Positions 20,801 through 35,233 are shown, counted from the first letter of the stretch. The stretch: DNA of 64,000 nt from Toxotes chatareus (GCA_016801885.1 CM028889.1:27224001-27288000); one strand, 5' to 3'. Program-made: numbers and translations. Notes: generated from the sequence alone by a model not told the origin.

Positions 20801-22181
20801 AAATTCCTGTATTTATGGAAGTAATAGGTTGGAAAAAAAATGCTAAACTGAAATAATTATGCAGTCCAACACTTTGCTTTGAGAATAAACTGCAAGAAAC
20901 CTGATGAAATATGAATGTGCATTGGGTGCAAAGATAGTTAAATATTTACAATCCTGTGTTAGTCCACAACCCCAGTAAAGATGCTAGTCAACTGCAATAA
21001 TTGCTTTACTGCAAAACTTTGCACTTGATTCGTGGATTCACGGGGTGTTATACAAGTTCAGAGCACTTTTCTTTTTTTTAAATGTACATCCATTAAAAAT
21101 ATATATTTTTGAAACTGCTGGTACACGCTGTACTATCCTGTATACATGCCATTTTTCTACTTAATATAATCAGGCAGGTAGTTGCATCTTAAGCAGCAGC
21201 CCATACTGCAGTTAGGAAAGGGCACACTGCAGTAAGATGGTGAGGGAGCCCCCTGAGGGACTGATCTTATATCAGGAGACTGTATATTTCTACGCTAAAG
21301 AGGCTATTCAAACCCACCAGTGCTTGAATTATTAAAGACACTGTATGTTTTTCAAAGCCTTGATTTAGCTTTTTTAAGGGGCGGGATATGTGCTGTGTTC
21401 ATCGTGGTGTGGCCAGGGGTTGGGGATAGCGGGGGGAGGGGCTGTGGGGCTATCAGCAGCTGGATTGTTTCTGTTTTCACCCCTCCCACTGTTGGCCTCC
21501 TTTGCCAAAATGGCCTTTTACTCTCTAAGCATGCTTTTACTGCCTTTGAAGGGTTATTTTTGTTGATGAAAAGGATACGCCACCTCGGTTAAAGTGAACC
21601 CCGGCTATTCACAAGGTTGTTTAATACTTTCCCCTCAGTTTGGCTTATAAATTTATCATCAGTAAAGTATACCAGTGGTCCCATGCCGCCGTACAGGCTT
21701 CAAGCTAAGTGGCTTAGGTTGAGTGAGTGAACGAAGGACAGAGAGAGACCGAGAGATAGACAAAGAAACACAGGAAGAGAACGAAAGACAGAAAGAAAAT
21801 GGTTTAACAGTGGCTGAGCCCGTTCCGAAGTAGAGGACTGTGTACTCAAGGTTTTAAGACATTAAAAGTCTTAAATTGGCTTTATCGATGACTCTCTTGA
21901 TTCCGAGATACAGTACAGAGGCCTCACTTGTTAACATCTTGTATGTTAATGACTCGTATTAGAACTGATCAATCTACTTTGGATGCAAGCATTTCCCATC
22001 GCTTTGAAGTGAACGCATTGATTAGTGAGAATATAAGAGAATTAAACAATCGGTCCTCCTCAGTGCTGAGTGGAGCGCTCTGATGCAGCAAGCCTCCTCT
22101 CCCTTCTATTAATAGATCACAAAACAACACTGCTAGCAGAGCACCGATTACCATATTGACATTGTATTAATAGTGATATAT

Positions 22182-22566
22182 TACGTGGCAGAAAGTATTT
22201 GGACAGCCAAACATAATACCTACATGTGAATCCAGAACCATGGACATAAATGGGCTGCTACAGCCTCTATTCTTCTGGTCTTAGGTTTTTCAGAGATTTG
22301 CTCTACAAGAGCATTAGTGAGGTCCCACACTGATGTTAGGTGATATGGCCTGACTTGCAGTCGGCACTGCTATTCATCCCAAAGGTACTGCGTTAGGTCA
22401 AGGTCAAGCTCTGTGCAGCGCAGTCAAGTTCCTCCCAACCCAAATGTTGGTATTAGACAATTGTGCAAAACCCTGGATTATGATCAATGACAAAAAAATG
22501 AATCTTTCTTTTACAGTATTGTTAGGAAAGGAAACATTAATTTGGTCAAACGTGCTAGGATACAGG
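22182..22566 (-). mobile_element. Tc1/mariner-like transposon relic
   Basis: The left part, gtggcagaaagtatttggac, and several inner blocks match a common fish Tc1-like element. Read on the minus strand, the section near 22370-22440 resembles the transposase C-terminal region that in intact elements carries the SPDLNPIEHLWDE-type catalytic stretch: here it reads as an AAQS-like piece, then a frame change of one base, then a stretch ending YLWDE. Stops and frame breaks make it non-functional. Outer boundaries are approximate and an intact right terminal repeat was not found. Confidence 0.7.
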
Positions 22567-22959
22567 ATAAGTTATCCCATACCATACCATACCATTTCTT
22601 TCAGGACTTCACTAATCAATATTTTGATATTAATGGTGGATGAATTGAGTATGTGTAATGTGAAAGGGGTGATGAACCCACAGAGATTCTGATAAACCCA
22701 CTGTACGCTACCTACTCACCACCCAACACCAAACATACACAGTTAGCAAACATAGTGAAGCATTTATCATCTAAAGAGTGAATGTTGGATTTTGATTTCC
22801 CAAGTTGCCTGAAATATGACCCAGATGAATGCTAATGTTGCTCTGTACCTGCTGGATGTGTATGTAGGCAACGATTTGCTAGCACATTAGCCTTCTCAGC
22901 CTTTTCAGGCATGTCAGTATTGCATATACAGCTTGTTTCTGCTGCCACCGTGTGGTCAG

Positions 22960-22994
22960 AACAAAACAAAACAAAACAAAACAAAACAAAAAAC
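22960..22994. repeat. (AAAAC)n short tandem repeat
   Basis: Six to seven AAAAC units ending in an A-rich tail. Could be the tail of a retroelement, but no upstream body was recognised. Confidence 0.9.
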
Positions 22995-23869
22995 ACAAGT
23001 ACTGCAGGTTTAAGGTTTCCATTTACAGGAGCTAAGGCACTTAGCCATGTTCCAAACCATGAAAAACCACGGTTGTTTTTTGTGGCTTGGACACGTTCTC
23101 ACATAAACTATGGCTGTGTCCGCACTTCCCCCCACAGTGTCGTTACTATGGTAATGTGTGCATGTCTCACCTGATTGATCTCCTCAGAAAAATCTCCATT
23201 GCTCTCATATCCAGATGTTCATGATCTGAGTTGTTATTTTGAACCTGGCTTAAGTGGTGTTAAAATCATCACATAACCTCCACCACTACCAACCCTGCTC
23301 TCTGCTCTCTGTGTTTTAGTATGGGGTAAAAAAGGAAGGGCTGCTGTTTATGGATACTATTCCTGGTGGAGCATTGCTGGTGTATAGCCCACTGAACAGA
23401 TGTCTCTTCTGAGTTAGTTACCCTCAGGATCCTCCCTGAATGTAAAATTAGGGGAAACATACAAGTTGTGTACAATTCTGATTTATGTCCAGTCTATGCC
23501 TCTTGCTAAGAAAACATCGTGCAAATCAATGGCATTTATCACCACTTCATAACATACAGTACCATGGCTAAAAAAGCTGATGTTTTATAGATTCGTCTTC
23601 TACGAGGATATGACAGATAAATAAATGATACAGCCTTGAATTAAAGGTGGTGCCTCTACACCTGACTCCACCGTGCTGTTGGGATTTAAATGACCGCAAG
23701 TAAATCCCTGCAGTTCAAATAAAACTCAGGTTGCAGTTGTATTGCAATGGGATGACGAGGTGGTCTAGACTCCTCTGTTCGATCCTGGTTACATCATTTC
23801 CTCTGTTAAAGTGGGAGGGCATGAAAACAAGTGGAACTCATGATATCACCCCATATCCTCCTCCTCCTC

Positions 23870-24235
23870 CTCCTTTAGCGGACCACGTGGCCCAGCTTTT
23901 CTTTATTGATAGCAGAATGCTTGACAAAGCAGGGTAATTAAAGCAATAGCGCCGGTTGGGTTTCATTGATAAAGATTGGAGCCGATGCACCTCTCTGTGG
24001 TGTGTCAGCAGCAGAGAGCTCCCGTCCCCTGGATTCCTCATTCGCCTTTCATCTCCCCCACTCAGCCATGAAAAATTCATCCAAGACCTCCAGAAATATT
24101 TATTGTAAAATCTTAGGGAGAAGTGGTAGCACTGAAAAATTCATGGCCTTATTCGCCTCCAACAGCTGTGGACCCCTTAATTAATTTGATTGCTCACATT
24201 ACACAATAAATTCATTTATACAATATTTATCTGTC
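23870..24235. promoter_or_regulatory. Candidate conserved non-coding element
   Basis: Dense, non-repetitive sequence carrying a TAATTA site near 23935-23940, an exact 12-base direct repeat tgaaaaattcat at 24069-24080 and 24133-24144, and a ttaattaatttg cluster near 24178-24189. Repeated AT-core motifs spaced 64 bp apart suggest clustered factor binding. Inference only; cross-species conservation is untested. Confidence 0.35.
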
Positions 24236-24469
24236 CTTTTCCTCAACTTGGTCTAATCAAACAGACATACATACAAAGCTAGTGTGTTTTTTTATTCTTT
24301 TCCACATTCCCCACAGTGATTTCTGGTTTACACAGGCCTTTATTTTGGTTATCCTGCCGATATGTACCACTGTGTGGAGGACCCTATAGTACAGATGTGA
24401 TATATTGTAAAGCAGCTTCAGCTGTTTCATCAAGATCATATGATTTAATTTAAAAAAGGTATTTTTGAT

Positions 24470-24680
24470 TCATGAATCAAAGTATTGGCCAATTTAAAAA
24501 TTTAACCTGAGAATGGTCCCAGATAAAAAGTCAGAGCAGCACCAATGCTTCATCCTCTGGGGACCATGAGTCTGTACAAAATTTAATGGTAATACTTACA
24601 ATAGCTGTTGAGATATTTTGTTATGGAACAACCGACTGGATGATGGACCAGCGCCGCTACATGGCTAAAGACGTCCTTTC
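24470..24680 (+). repeat. Interspersed repeat relic
   Basis: Carries caaagtattggccaattt, aaaagtcagagcagcacc, ttcatcctctggggacc and agctgttgagatatttt in the order of a very common teleost interspersed repeat (recognised from general knowledge; family name not certain). Non-coding and diverged. Confidence 0.6.
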
Positions 24681-27600
24681 ACGAGGGAACTGTAACATTA
24701 CAAGAATTATTTTTAATTTACAAGTAATTAAATATTTTTTGACAGACTGTTGATGAATTGTGATAATGACCATCAGTGGGATATACTTCTTTCTGTGGGG
24801 ATGTCCATTATTTTAAAGTGTTTGATGTGTATTTTTCGTCTTTCACATGTAAAACTTGACACACATCAGTGGGGCTGCTGTTCATAATGCTGACTGGTGA
24901 CAGTCATGTTGCTTTGTTAGTGTTCAAATGTGTCATCACAACAAATTCAATGCTGAAATATACCGCAGCATTTTAGAATTCCTGACTCTTGTCTCCAGCA
25001 CCTACTACTCACATTACAGCTTCCCCCTGAAATAAAAATGACTCTCCACGTAGCTCCACATACCTCCAGAGTGATTCTAAATCACTTCCCAGAGTGGGTA
25101 TTTCTTTTGCCTCCTTAGGATGCAGTGTTTTGTTTCTGAAAATGGGATTTAGGTATATGCAAAAATAAAATGATACACTTCAAGATTAGGCTTGTCATTT
25201 TTTTTCTGCGCATTCATATGAGCCGCAACCAATCTGTAGGAAGCCCTGACAGCTAGTAACAGCTAGTAACAGCTCCATGTGACAGGTGTCTTCCTCCGGT
25301 ATGTAATCACAGTGTGAGGTCCCATGCTGTGCAAAACAGACAACAACAGTTTTTATAATGATGGAGTATCTACAGTGTGCACACTTAAAGCGCGGACTCT
25401 TGAGGATGCTTCAGATGCACTTTTAAATTGCATTTTTAAGTCAGTGGCAGTCAGTATGAGAAGCATAACCCGGTAATTACTCAGAGTCTCCTAAAGGTTG
25501 AATTTACAGTTAGTGAAGCGGAGTAGATGAGAGATAATAGGACCTATCAGACAATTCATTACCTGTGGACCTAGGTATTCAGTCTTGCTGCCCACTGAGA
25601 TTTGGTACCGGTCCAGTCCTGCACCAGATGTAAGCCTGAGGGGAGTGCTGGGTCAGGGTTAATGGCTATAGCATAGTATCATGTTCTGCTCTGTTGAAGT
25701 CCACCCTCTCACCCTGCCAAGAGAGCTCAGGGGTCAGCGGGGACATTAGTCTCAGCCTTATTCTTCATTAGCCTTGCTAATTACAGGGCTCCTCTGCAGG
25801 GATGGCAGCTCATGCCTGGGACAAGCCTCGCACACTTCTGCCTCCTGTCTTTACTTTACACCACCACGGACCCTTCCATATGCCAAGTTTCAGTTGGCTC
25901 CAATAAAAGAGACACTTATTCTTGACTCAGTGCTTCTCCAGCCAGTTTAGACATATGTCAAGTCAACACATATCCACACCCAAGATCACTTACTGGACTA
26001 CACTCCCTGACATGAAGCCCTAGAATTTTGCGCACTGACAGGCCCTATTTTCTGCTATGAGGAAACTCTCTTACAGGTCCTTTCCACTGTTATCGATGGA
26101 GGGGTGGCCTGTGACATTGCCGTTGGCCTCTATCGCCTGTTGTTGTTATGTGTAAGACAGCTTCTTCTTCCAGCACTGGCGGCACTGTGAGGAGCAGCGC
26201 TGCCTGCTGGGAGAGGTGTCAGAATGATGATTGCTTTCTGACCTTGGCTAGCACTCCATTACATCCATAATGAAACCTGCGCTTCCTCTACAGCTGCCTC
26301 TAAATGGTAAAAGGTGCTTCGCTGTATATCCTCGCCTTTGATTCCAGGTTGTTGCTGGCATTTGATCCTTAACATGTTTCCTCTTTTGGTGACCATGCAC
26401 CTCTGGGACCTGTCATCACTGCACAGTAGCTGGGTGCCTTCATTCATTCATCTCTGCCTTTGTCTGCAGCTCTTTGATTAGGCTCTGTGAACAAGTAGCA
26501 GGGACCTTTAAGAAACCCTTATCTCTCATGACTCAGAGCAACCCCATGACCTTAATGTGAAAAACTAACCTCTCTACGATTCCAAGAATCTCCCCTCTCC
26601 CTTTAAAAAGAATATAAGAATGTCACTTGGTGCTGGTGGTGTTACTTTGGCTGAATGATTTGAAGAAAACATCTGGGTCAGATTTTCTGACCAACATTGC
26701 AAATATTTTTCTATAAATCATATTCTAGCTCTGTATCTGTGGTTTAAAAGTTTAAAGTTTAAAATAAAATAAACAAAAAATAGATTTATACGAGACATAA
26801 TCAACAGATTTAATTTTAACCAGTCACTGAAGAGAAGTGAACTTACAAGTAAACATGGCTAATTATGTTTAAAAATAAAAGTAACCAATTTAGTGTTAAG
26901 TAAGATACACATTACATTAGTGGTATTGGCAAGACTTGTGTCTTGATTCAGAATTGTGCCTCCTCTTTGAGAAAACTGTCTTTAGCCAGTTTAGCTAATA
27001 GTCCACATACAGTCATGTTAACCAGGCAACACAGAAGACTTTCATCTATAGTTTGGCTAGCTCTCAGAATCAATGTCAGCAAGCAACAGATGACTAGTGA
27101 CCATTGTTAGCTGGTGAAACTGACCAACTACACTTTCACTAAAGAAGAACAACTTTTTCGGCTGATTTTAAAAAACTGAATCGTAATTTCAACATTAAAA
27201 GGGTCAACCTTATTTTTCACCCTCGACCAAAGCAGTAACATTTGTTTGTTCTTTCTAATTAGTTCTTGAACAAAGCACTGGGCAGCAGGTCAGCTTCAGT
27301 GTTGTATGTGTGTGTTGTCATCTTGTGCTTTTGGAGACTGAAGGAAAAGAGAAGAGTGGTTAATAACAAGTGAGACGGTGGAAAGCTGAGCTTCTGAGCA
27401 GCACAGAGGTACCATCCCATAACTTCTCTGCACACAGGCCTGTCTGAAAAGTCCCATTGATCAGCTCCGAGTCTCTTGTTCAGCACTAACCGCTATCCCT
27501 CATCCCAAACTGTCACAAAGCCATCAAGATCAAATCCCGCTTCTACATGGCAGGCCTGAGAGTGCGTTTCCCTCTGATACCATACAACCCCAACAGACAG

Positions 27601-30600
27601 GGGAGCAATAGAAAGAGCCCAGTAGAAAACTAGAACTCCTGCCACATCTTTGGCAACCATTACTGCCTTTTTTGTGACACGGTTTTTGATATGTCACCTT
27701 CTGATCTGATACGGGTTTCTGCTGGTCTCGCCTCAAGGGGTCGGGGGGTAGGCTGCGCTTGCAGAAAAGTCAGCGAGAAAACGAGCACTTTGCATTCAAT
27801 TGCTCCCCGTTTGGTACTTCTTTCCCTGCCGCATCTGAGGAAGAGAGCAGACAAACAGATATCCAGAGGAGCTTTCTCTCCTTTTTCATCCCCACTGTCA
27901 AGTTAATTTACAGCAGAGTCTTCCTGGATGCAGGATGCCATGTTAGTTATTGATTATTTTCCTCCCGCTCTCAGAGCCATCATCCTGAGCCTTGATGGAA
28001 CAATGAGGGAGGGTTGGGCCCCAGAGGAGTGGTATGTACAACTCTGTACACACCACTTTACACTTGTAGTCACTGTCGGGAACATACAGCAGAATTCAAT
28101 TTACACCGCTTTTAAACAAATGTAAACATCCTGCACGCAAGACGCAAGTGCAAATCTCAGTAGTCTGGGGTCATCAGACGCAAGCAGACAGGGTTGTGAT
28201 TTGACTTCCACTAAAGGATGTGTCAATTAGAAAAGAAAAGATATGTTTTATGAAAAGTAAATTCTCAAAACAATAGCTGTGAAAACACTTTTTACTGGTT
28301 TTGCCATTTTTACTGCAAAAAAACCAAAAGCAGTACGACTCCAATAAACCTAGCATGCATTACTAGACGATGAACGCACTGATGCGAAGTTTGGAAACAA
28401 TGCAGATCTTCCTTTGAGTTGTTATTAATTTAAAGGTACGCAAATGAATTTGCTCCCTCGAGAATAACAGACTGTGAGAGCAACTAGGGAAGAATTGAAG
28501 CCGGATTTGAGGAGGAAAGCGAGGAGGAGTGACCCGGTGGAACACTGTCAGAATGTCAAAAAGCCTCCCTGACTCAACTAATCCCCTCGCCTATGAAGTA
28601 GTCCCCCAGTGATTAACTGTCTAATGAACATGAACAAAGACAGCAATGAAATAGGTCAGGATAATGCTTCTCAGGCAGTTTGATAAGACTTTTGTCCTCT
28701 GACGTCGCACAGATTAAAAATTCTCTGGCGATTCCCCCAGAGCCAAACATTTAACCAAAAGATTATGGCAAATAAAACACTCGGCCTCCAACCATTAACT
28801 GCTCTAATCTGCATATTGTTTTCCTCTAAGTTCAGTGTTTGCCTGAAAACACTGAAGACAATATATTTTTCAGCATACATTCTCCATCAGATGTTTTGTC
28901 TTTTGTCTCTTCATCTGTTCGTACACATTGATTTTCCTCTCAGATTAACAACGTTGTCAGTTTTGTGCAGTATATATTCTATGGAGCTTCTCAGTCTGTG
29001 GTTTACATCAGTGTTTGCGAACAGTTGGCTCAATCGGTTTTATACTGTGTCATCAAAGGAAAATCAAACAGAGGGATTGTTGCTTTTGATGTGAACAGAT
29101 TAAACCATCAAAGATTTTAATTGTTTCTAAAACACTTTCAGATCTTTAGTATTCCCTTTGCTGAGCCTGTCTTCCATCTGTCTCCCAAATGCTGTACCAT
29201 GAAAGGGAAAGCAGCCTACACACACAGAAACATACAGGACAAGTGTAAGGCTGGGGTAATTATGCACTATTCATTCATTAGAGGGTAAAAGTTCTGGTGC
29301 TCCCATTAATTTTTGAACTCAGATAATTGTTCACTATCAATGTACATGGTGTAGATAAAAGGATAAACAATGACCATCCACTAACTCCTTTTTTTTCCAG
29401 GAATCAAATTTATTCTGTGGAAATGAGTTTAACGATCACACGCCTCATATCAGCAGTGACAGTCACTATAGTCTCATCAGAATTCTTGACTCTAGTTTCT
29501 CATGTTACTTGTTGCTACCTTAAATCTATGACCCCAAATAGTTGCACAGGTACATACATGCTGTTGCAACGACAATAATCAGCTGATTGCTAAAAAATGT
29601 AAACCACAACCTGTTATTTTTTTCATTTCCCAGCCTTTTTATTTTGACAACTTCAGCCACTGCGTTGGTCGGTTAAGATTATACTGTCTGCACCAAAGTA
29701 ATGGCTGAGACCTCAATATGCGGCAACATTGCTACAACTGGGTCTAACAGAGCAACAAACATGAGCAGTCAGCAATCAGACAGGGACTAATCCAAATGCT
29801 TTTCCCGTATTAGTCACATTATTTGGATGTAAAATCAAAAATCATCACAGTAGTAATGTTTTTAATAGGCTGTGGCTTTGCTTTGCTGTTAATGTGTGTT
29901 TCATTTATATAACTCCATAAATGTGTTTCCCAGCACATTCATGGAGTTGTATACCATTTGCAATTTATTTAAATTTTTGTATGTGTGCTTTGTCTATGGG
30001 ACAACATTGTACATCAACACTTAACACATTTTGTTTCTATTTCGATTTTTACATACTGACTTTTTTCAGTATATGTGATTTTGTTACCTTTCCAGTGTGA
30101 ACATATGGTCAAAACCTGCTTCCAGCTCGTGTGTAGTATGGTACTGGGACAGAGCTTATAGTGTTCACAAAGGACAGGGTTATAATTTTACTGCTGACTT
30201 TTGTTATTCATCCAAATAAATGTGATTATCCTGGGGCTTTGTTTACAACCTGTACGTTGTGTTTCTTGCCCCACTGAATCTATTTTTTTCTGAATTTACA
30301 TGATTTTGATCTTCTCCTGTCGTTTATTAAAAAAAAAGCTAATTAAAATTTTTCACATAATGTTGAACTATTGCTATAGCATGGAAAATAATCTCCCTAT
30401 GACTGTGAAGTCTGCCACCCTTTCTCACCTCTATAAATAAAAGCCAAATTGGGGCAATTAGGAACCTTAAAAGTTGCTGGAGTGGTAGAAGTGCCAAAAC
30501 TTTGTGCTGGCAGTAATCTTGGCTTCACAGCGGGCCTTGGCCCTGGCTTCAACCTCTGTCTTTTATCTTCCCTTTGTTGGCTTGGCTGCATTGAAACAGA

Positions 30601-30880
30601 GGTTCAACGCATCTCCTCCCTTCTCTGGTGTGGCTCCACAAAGATGATTGCCTTCTAGTAACAAGCCTGTGCCCTGCATCACCACTTCCATCACCACTAT
30701 ACCTCACCCCACTTCTCCCCCCTTTCTCCTTCTCTTTCTCCTTTCTCCCTTGTTCCCTCGCTCTATGCTTAGCAAACATCAAAGGGACCTATCATACCCC
30801 AATGGTTTAAATCTTTTAACAGGGAATAACAGCCGGAGTACATCCAGACCCCTCGCATCCCACAGTCATGTCACCATGTG
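24681..30880. other. Gene-free stretch
   Basis: About 6.2 kb with no convincing coding exon. Contains a short agctagtaac tandem duplication near 25251-25270, a candidate regulatory stretch at 25640-25840, and a pyrimidine-rich tract near 30700-30770. A few frames on either strand around 30450-30780 stay open but have low-complexity content and no domain. Confidence 0.5.
25640..25840. promoter_or_regulatory. Candidate conserved non-coding element
   Basis: Unique sequence of mixed composition with gacattagtc, tcattagcc and gctaattacagg homeodomain-core motifs in close spacing. Supported only by texture and motif density. Confidence 0.25.
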
Positions 30881-31110
30881 TTCCCGCAATGATAGCCAGG
30901 GGAGAGGCTCTGGCCTGGTGGAGAGCTTTTCTGGTGGTGCGTGTTCTCTCTGCAGGACCGTGAGGGGGGCCCCGGCACTGTGATCAGGGGCCAGGCCAAA
31001 TTCTGTTTGAAATGTGAATGGGCTAATTTTCATCAGCCTCCCTCATGCTAGGGGAGGTCCCAGGTGCCACAGCATGCCATGGGTCATCATTAGAAGACGG
31101 CTGCCTTCAA
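30881..31110. promoter_or_regulatory. Candidate conserved non-coding element
   Basis: GC-balanced unique sequence including ggctaattttcatcagcc and gggtcatcattag, bordered on the right by an A-run. Resembles vertebrate conserved non-coding DNA; not verifiable here. Confidence 0.25.
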
Positions 31111-34100
31111 AAAACAACATATATTAAAAAAAAAAAAATGCAGGCACTCCACGGCATCTTGTGGCAACGTTTCTCTTTTATTCTTTTATTATTTCTCTGT
31201 TAAATTCGTAAACATTAATGAACAAAATTTATACAACCCACATTCTCCTTCTCCAACGCTCCCACGTCTTCACTTTTCTTTATCTGATTTTTTTTTTCTT
31301 TTTATTTCCCTCTCTTTTTTCCCTGGCTGGTGTATAAACAAACAAAATAGTGACTGAAATTGTGGAGACGACCTAGCTCGAGATACGGGGGGAGGTTCAT
31401 ATCTGATTTGAAATTCAGACGGATTCCATGATCAAAGGAGGCTCAATATCTCTCAGCTGTTCAAAGGAACTTGTATAAAACAAATGTGATGTGACCAAGT
31501 GTAGAGGAGCACTCATTAAGAGCTAAAGCAGATAATGACAGGTAAGATGAGGAGATGGTGCCGTGCTCTAATTCTCTCCCCCCACTGAACAGGCATTTGT
31601 TTGCTTTTGCGTGTGTTTTTGTGTGTCTTTCTCGCGCCTGCATTTTTGTTGCTTTTGATATTGATTAGGGAGGGAATAGGAGAAGAGGTACACGGGGGTT
31701 TCAGACACCGCTATCCTGCTCCCTTTTGTCAGAGACAGCCCTTGAGTTCTTGCTGTTGTTCTCTGCCATGCACCAGCGTGGGGAATTTGGGTTGCTTTGC
31801 ACACAAAGTCACAAGGAGCTAAACGCCTCCCTTTAGGGTCTGCAGGGTATAAACCACCTCATTGTTTTCTCTTTTGTGTTGTTAGGAGAAGTGAGTGAAT
31901 GTGAATTTTACACCCACCTCGTCAAGGCTTTCTATAATAAAGAGCAACTTTATGCATTTACAACTAGAAGGAAAGCACATCAACCTAATGAACCAGCTGT
32001 ATCTGCTGTGGAGTGAAAGGAAGCCTCAAGTGTTCAAAAATAATACCTGTACTAGATGTTGTACACTTTAAATCTATGCCAACAGAGCAACAACTATATG
32101 CAAAATAAAAATATTTTTAAAAAAAAGATATTATTAATAATCAGATGTGTGTTCGATTTTTGTCCTTTTTCTCTTCTAAGTCTTTTGGCCCTGTCTCTCT
32201 CTCTTTTCAGGTCCTGACCTTCAGTGAGCACTCGGCTCCAAATGAGCCGGGTCAGTTTTGTAGTCTTTTTGTGCTCGAAGGAGCCATGAAATATTCAGGC
32301 TTAGTGCTTCCCTGAGACCAGGCTGGTGGCTGTGGCTTTGTTAGCACACCTCGCCCTGCACTCCTTGTCCAGTGTCCACACCGCACCTTGAACCGTGGTC
32401 TTGAGGGGGTGAACTCGGTAGTGCACTCCCTCCGAACATAATGTCCCATTTTCTGCTCATCTTCACCGAAGGTTTTTCCTGCGCCGCTCAACAAGAATTC
32501 TCTGTGCCGTCATGCAATTCCTCCCACCTCATTGCTTGATAGCAGCATATCTGCTGTATGGCTATTTCCAGCAGGTAAGGGTGTGGGATATAGCTCTATG
32601 TGGACTTTGTCAATTCATGACCAATGGCGAGGTCCTGCATTATACACTAAGCTGAGCAGGAGAGCTGGTTTGTTTTATTCACAACCTTGTGGATTCAAAC
32701 AGATTGCTCAGACTGGGGAATTGGAGCAGATGCTATCATACAGGTCCAAAACATGGAGAGAGAACAGGTAGGAATAAACTATGTATAAAAGCATGGGTAA
32801 GCTTCAGCCCCAGGCAAAGCTACATGGGCTACGATGTTACCCTCCCCAAAGCCACAATCAATTCTTGGCTTCACGGTATCCAAATGTTTATTTTTGCTTG
32901 GCTGAAGTATAATGACAAGTCGTTCTGAGATACAATTGTACCCTTGGCTCGCATTGGCATCACAATGCACCTTGCTTAGATTCACCTTGGTTTGGGATGA
33001 ATTCAGAACTGATCAAATCGAAACAAGTTCTAAATACTAACAGTTTGAGTCGTTACTCTTCATTATAAATTGAGAAATGTGAAGGATTCACATGCTTTCT
33101 TTTGCCTATTTTAGAAATGAGCACATTCATTGTATTTCAAGATCCCAACCAATTTCAGCAATTCAAATCACTGTACAGTCTAAATCCTGCATGTCAGAAC
33201 TAACAGCTGTAACATATTACTGCTCTATCCCCCCTCTATAAAATAATGCCCTATCACATCCAAAAATATTATCATCTCATTCAAATTCATAACACTGATG
33301 GCTTTCAAGCATCATCTATATAATCCTAGAATAATTTCCCCATGCGTCCGTCCATATCTGGAGTCATAAATATCTGTTCCATGACCAAATCCTCTGCAAA
33401 AGGGCAGACAGTGTGTGTCAGTGTTGCTACGGTGTGTCCGTCCTGTGTGATGTATAAACCCCGCTATCTGCTCTGTGTAGCCTGACATGCGCTTAATCCA
33501 GCCTGACGAAGGGATGCGCTCTGTCGGTTAGCGGGGGCTTCACCGAGGCGATGAGCAGCACTGCAACCCCAAATCCCACCTCCACCTCAATCTCTCCCTC
33601 AGCCTCAGACACACTACATCCATAAGTATTCCATTAACCCCAGTCCTACCTGTCTGAAGAGCTGAACATGGCCAAATCAATGAGTACACGTATGTGTCTG
33701 TTTGTGTCTTTGTCTATGTCAGTATATCATACCAGTACAAATGTGACTGGCTGCATGCCCACCTCTCTTTCCACTTCTTGCATTATTGCTGCTGGTTGTG
33801 TGTCAGCACTGAAATCTCTACCACAGGACCCTGTGGGCCCTTTGCAGGTCCCCTGCAAAACAGCACGGGGTCCCAGGCTGGGGGTGGTGGATTCACCTGC
33901 TTGGAGCGGGTATTACCTTTGGGGTTTGACTACAAAGGAATGCATCACACACTCTACTGTACACACACACACACACACGCACGCATGCATGTATCAGTGT
34001 GTACATAATGGTAAACAGAGCACCATGTTGGAAACTGCACTGAGTACCATTTGTTCCTTGGACTCACAGTGTACCCTAACCCCACCCCTAACAGGGCCAT

Positions 34101-35199
34101 GACCCTAAACCCTGGCTCTGCCTAACCCCAGTGAGCACAGGCTTCTGCTGAATTTAACTGCAGTGAAAGCAGATTTGGGAAAACAAATTGTCCCTATTCA
34201 AACAACCCATCCCCCACGCAACTGGTTTAAATCCAAGAATGCCCTTACACTGTGCCATCGTTCAGAAACACACACATACATAAATAAATAATAAAAACCA
34301 AAAGAAACACACACTTCCAAAAAACCTATTTTGAATAACTATGCATTTTCCTACACCTACGTATTGCAGTTTTTCTACAATGCATCTCTGAGCACAGCAG
34401 ACTATCCCACTGGAGCTGTCTGCCAAGCAGGGCAGATGCACAGCTTTAAAGCAGTAATACTTCACACTCACACAAGGGGGCAGTATGTGACTTAAAAACG
34501 TGTGCTGATGAAGCCAGTACCTTGACAGGCCCATGTGCGCGGTCTAAAAATTAAATGAAAATTTAAAGTCAAATTGATTTTATCCTCTAGAAAAGCAATC
34601 CTCGAAGCACATACCAGCAATGTTCCTACGAACCATGAAGATTACGTGTGAATTTAACAGCATCTAAATAATCACATGTTCTGCAAACAGGCTTCATACA
34701 TGGAGCTCTTTTAAAATAAGGAATAGCACATAGCACCTCAGCAGGATTAGTGGCTGCAGTACCTTGTTTTTATACAATACTTTTAGAGGTAGTCACTGTC
34801 GCGTTGTGAGATCTTAGAAAGTTAGTAGTCTTTGGGAATGTAAACACAGTGGAGTTGGAAATAGAATTTCATAAGACCTGTATGCATGTTAATAACAATG
34901 TATGAGGAGGTAGATAATTATGCATTTTTGTGTTTATTCTTTAGTCAATTTAAAATTAGTCTACTGGCTCTGGATGTCTGGACGTTTTGCATTAAACCCC
35001 TGTCACGGCCCCGCATTTCATTTTACACTGGTTTTACAAATGCTGTTGCTGAGGCCCACGTACTATATTCAAAAAATCCCATTTGCTTCTTGCTGTGTGA
35101 AAGAAAGGTAATGTGAAATTCTTTTATTTCTATAGATTTAAATTTCAACATGTGTAGATTTAGATCATTTCAGTTCAGTCATGCACAATTAAAAAGCAA

Positions 35200-35233
<34 letters not shown>

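Larger units (their letters stand above)
15561..22181. other. Gene-free stretch with microsatellites
   Basis: About 6.6 kb with no convincing exon on either strand. The longest chance frame (15951-16364, +) has no recognisable domain or codon bias. The region contains a C13 plus (CA)41 array, an (AC)13 array, a G-rich tract near 19960-20000, a purine-rich tract near 21720-21810, and two candidate regulatory stretches listed separately. Confidence 0.5.
22567..24469. other. Gene-free stretch
   Basis: Holds an (ACCAT)n-like short repeat at about 22575-22593, an (AAAAC)n array at 22960-22994, a (CCT)n run near 23859-23874, and a candidate regulatory element at 23870-24235. No exon recognised. 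Confidence 0.5.

Noticed and set aside
30549..30782. Minus-strand frame with a Lys/Glu-rich stretch
   Set aside because: The KEKEKEK composition comes from a pyrimidine-rich tract; no domain.
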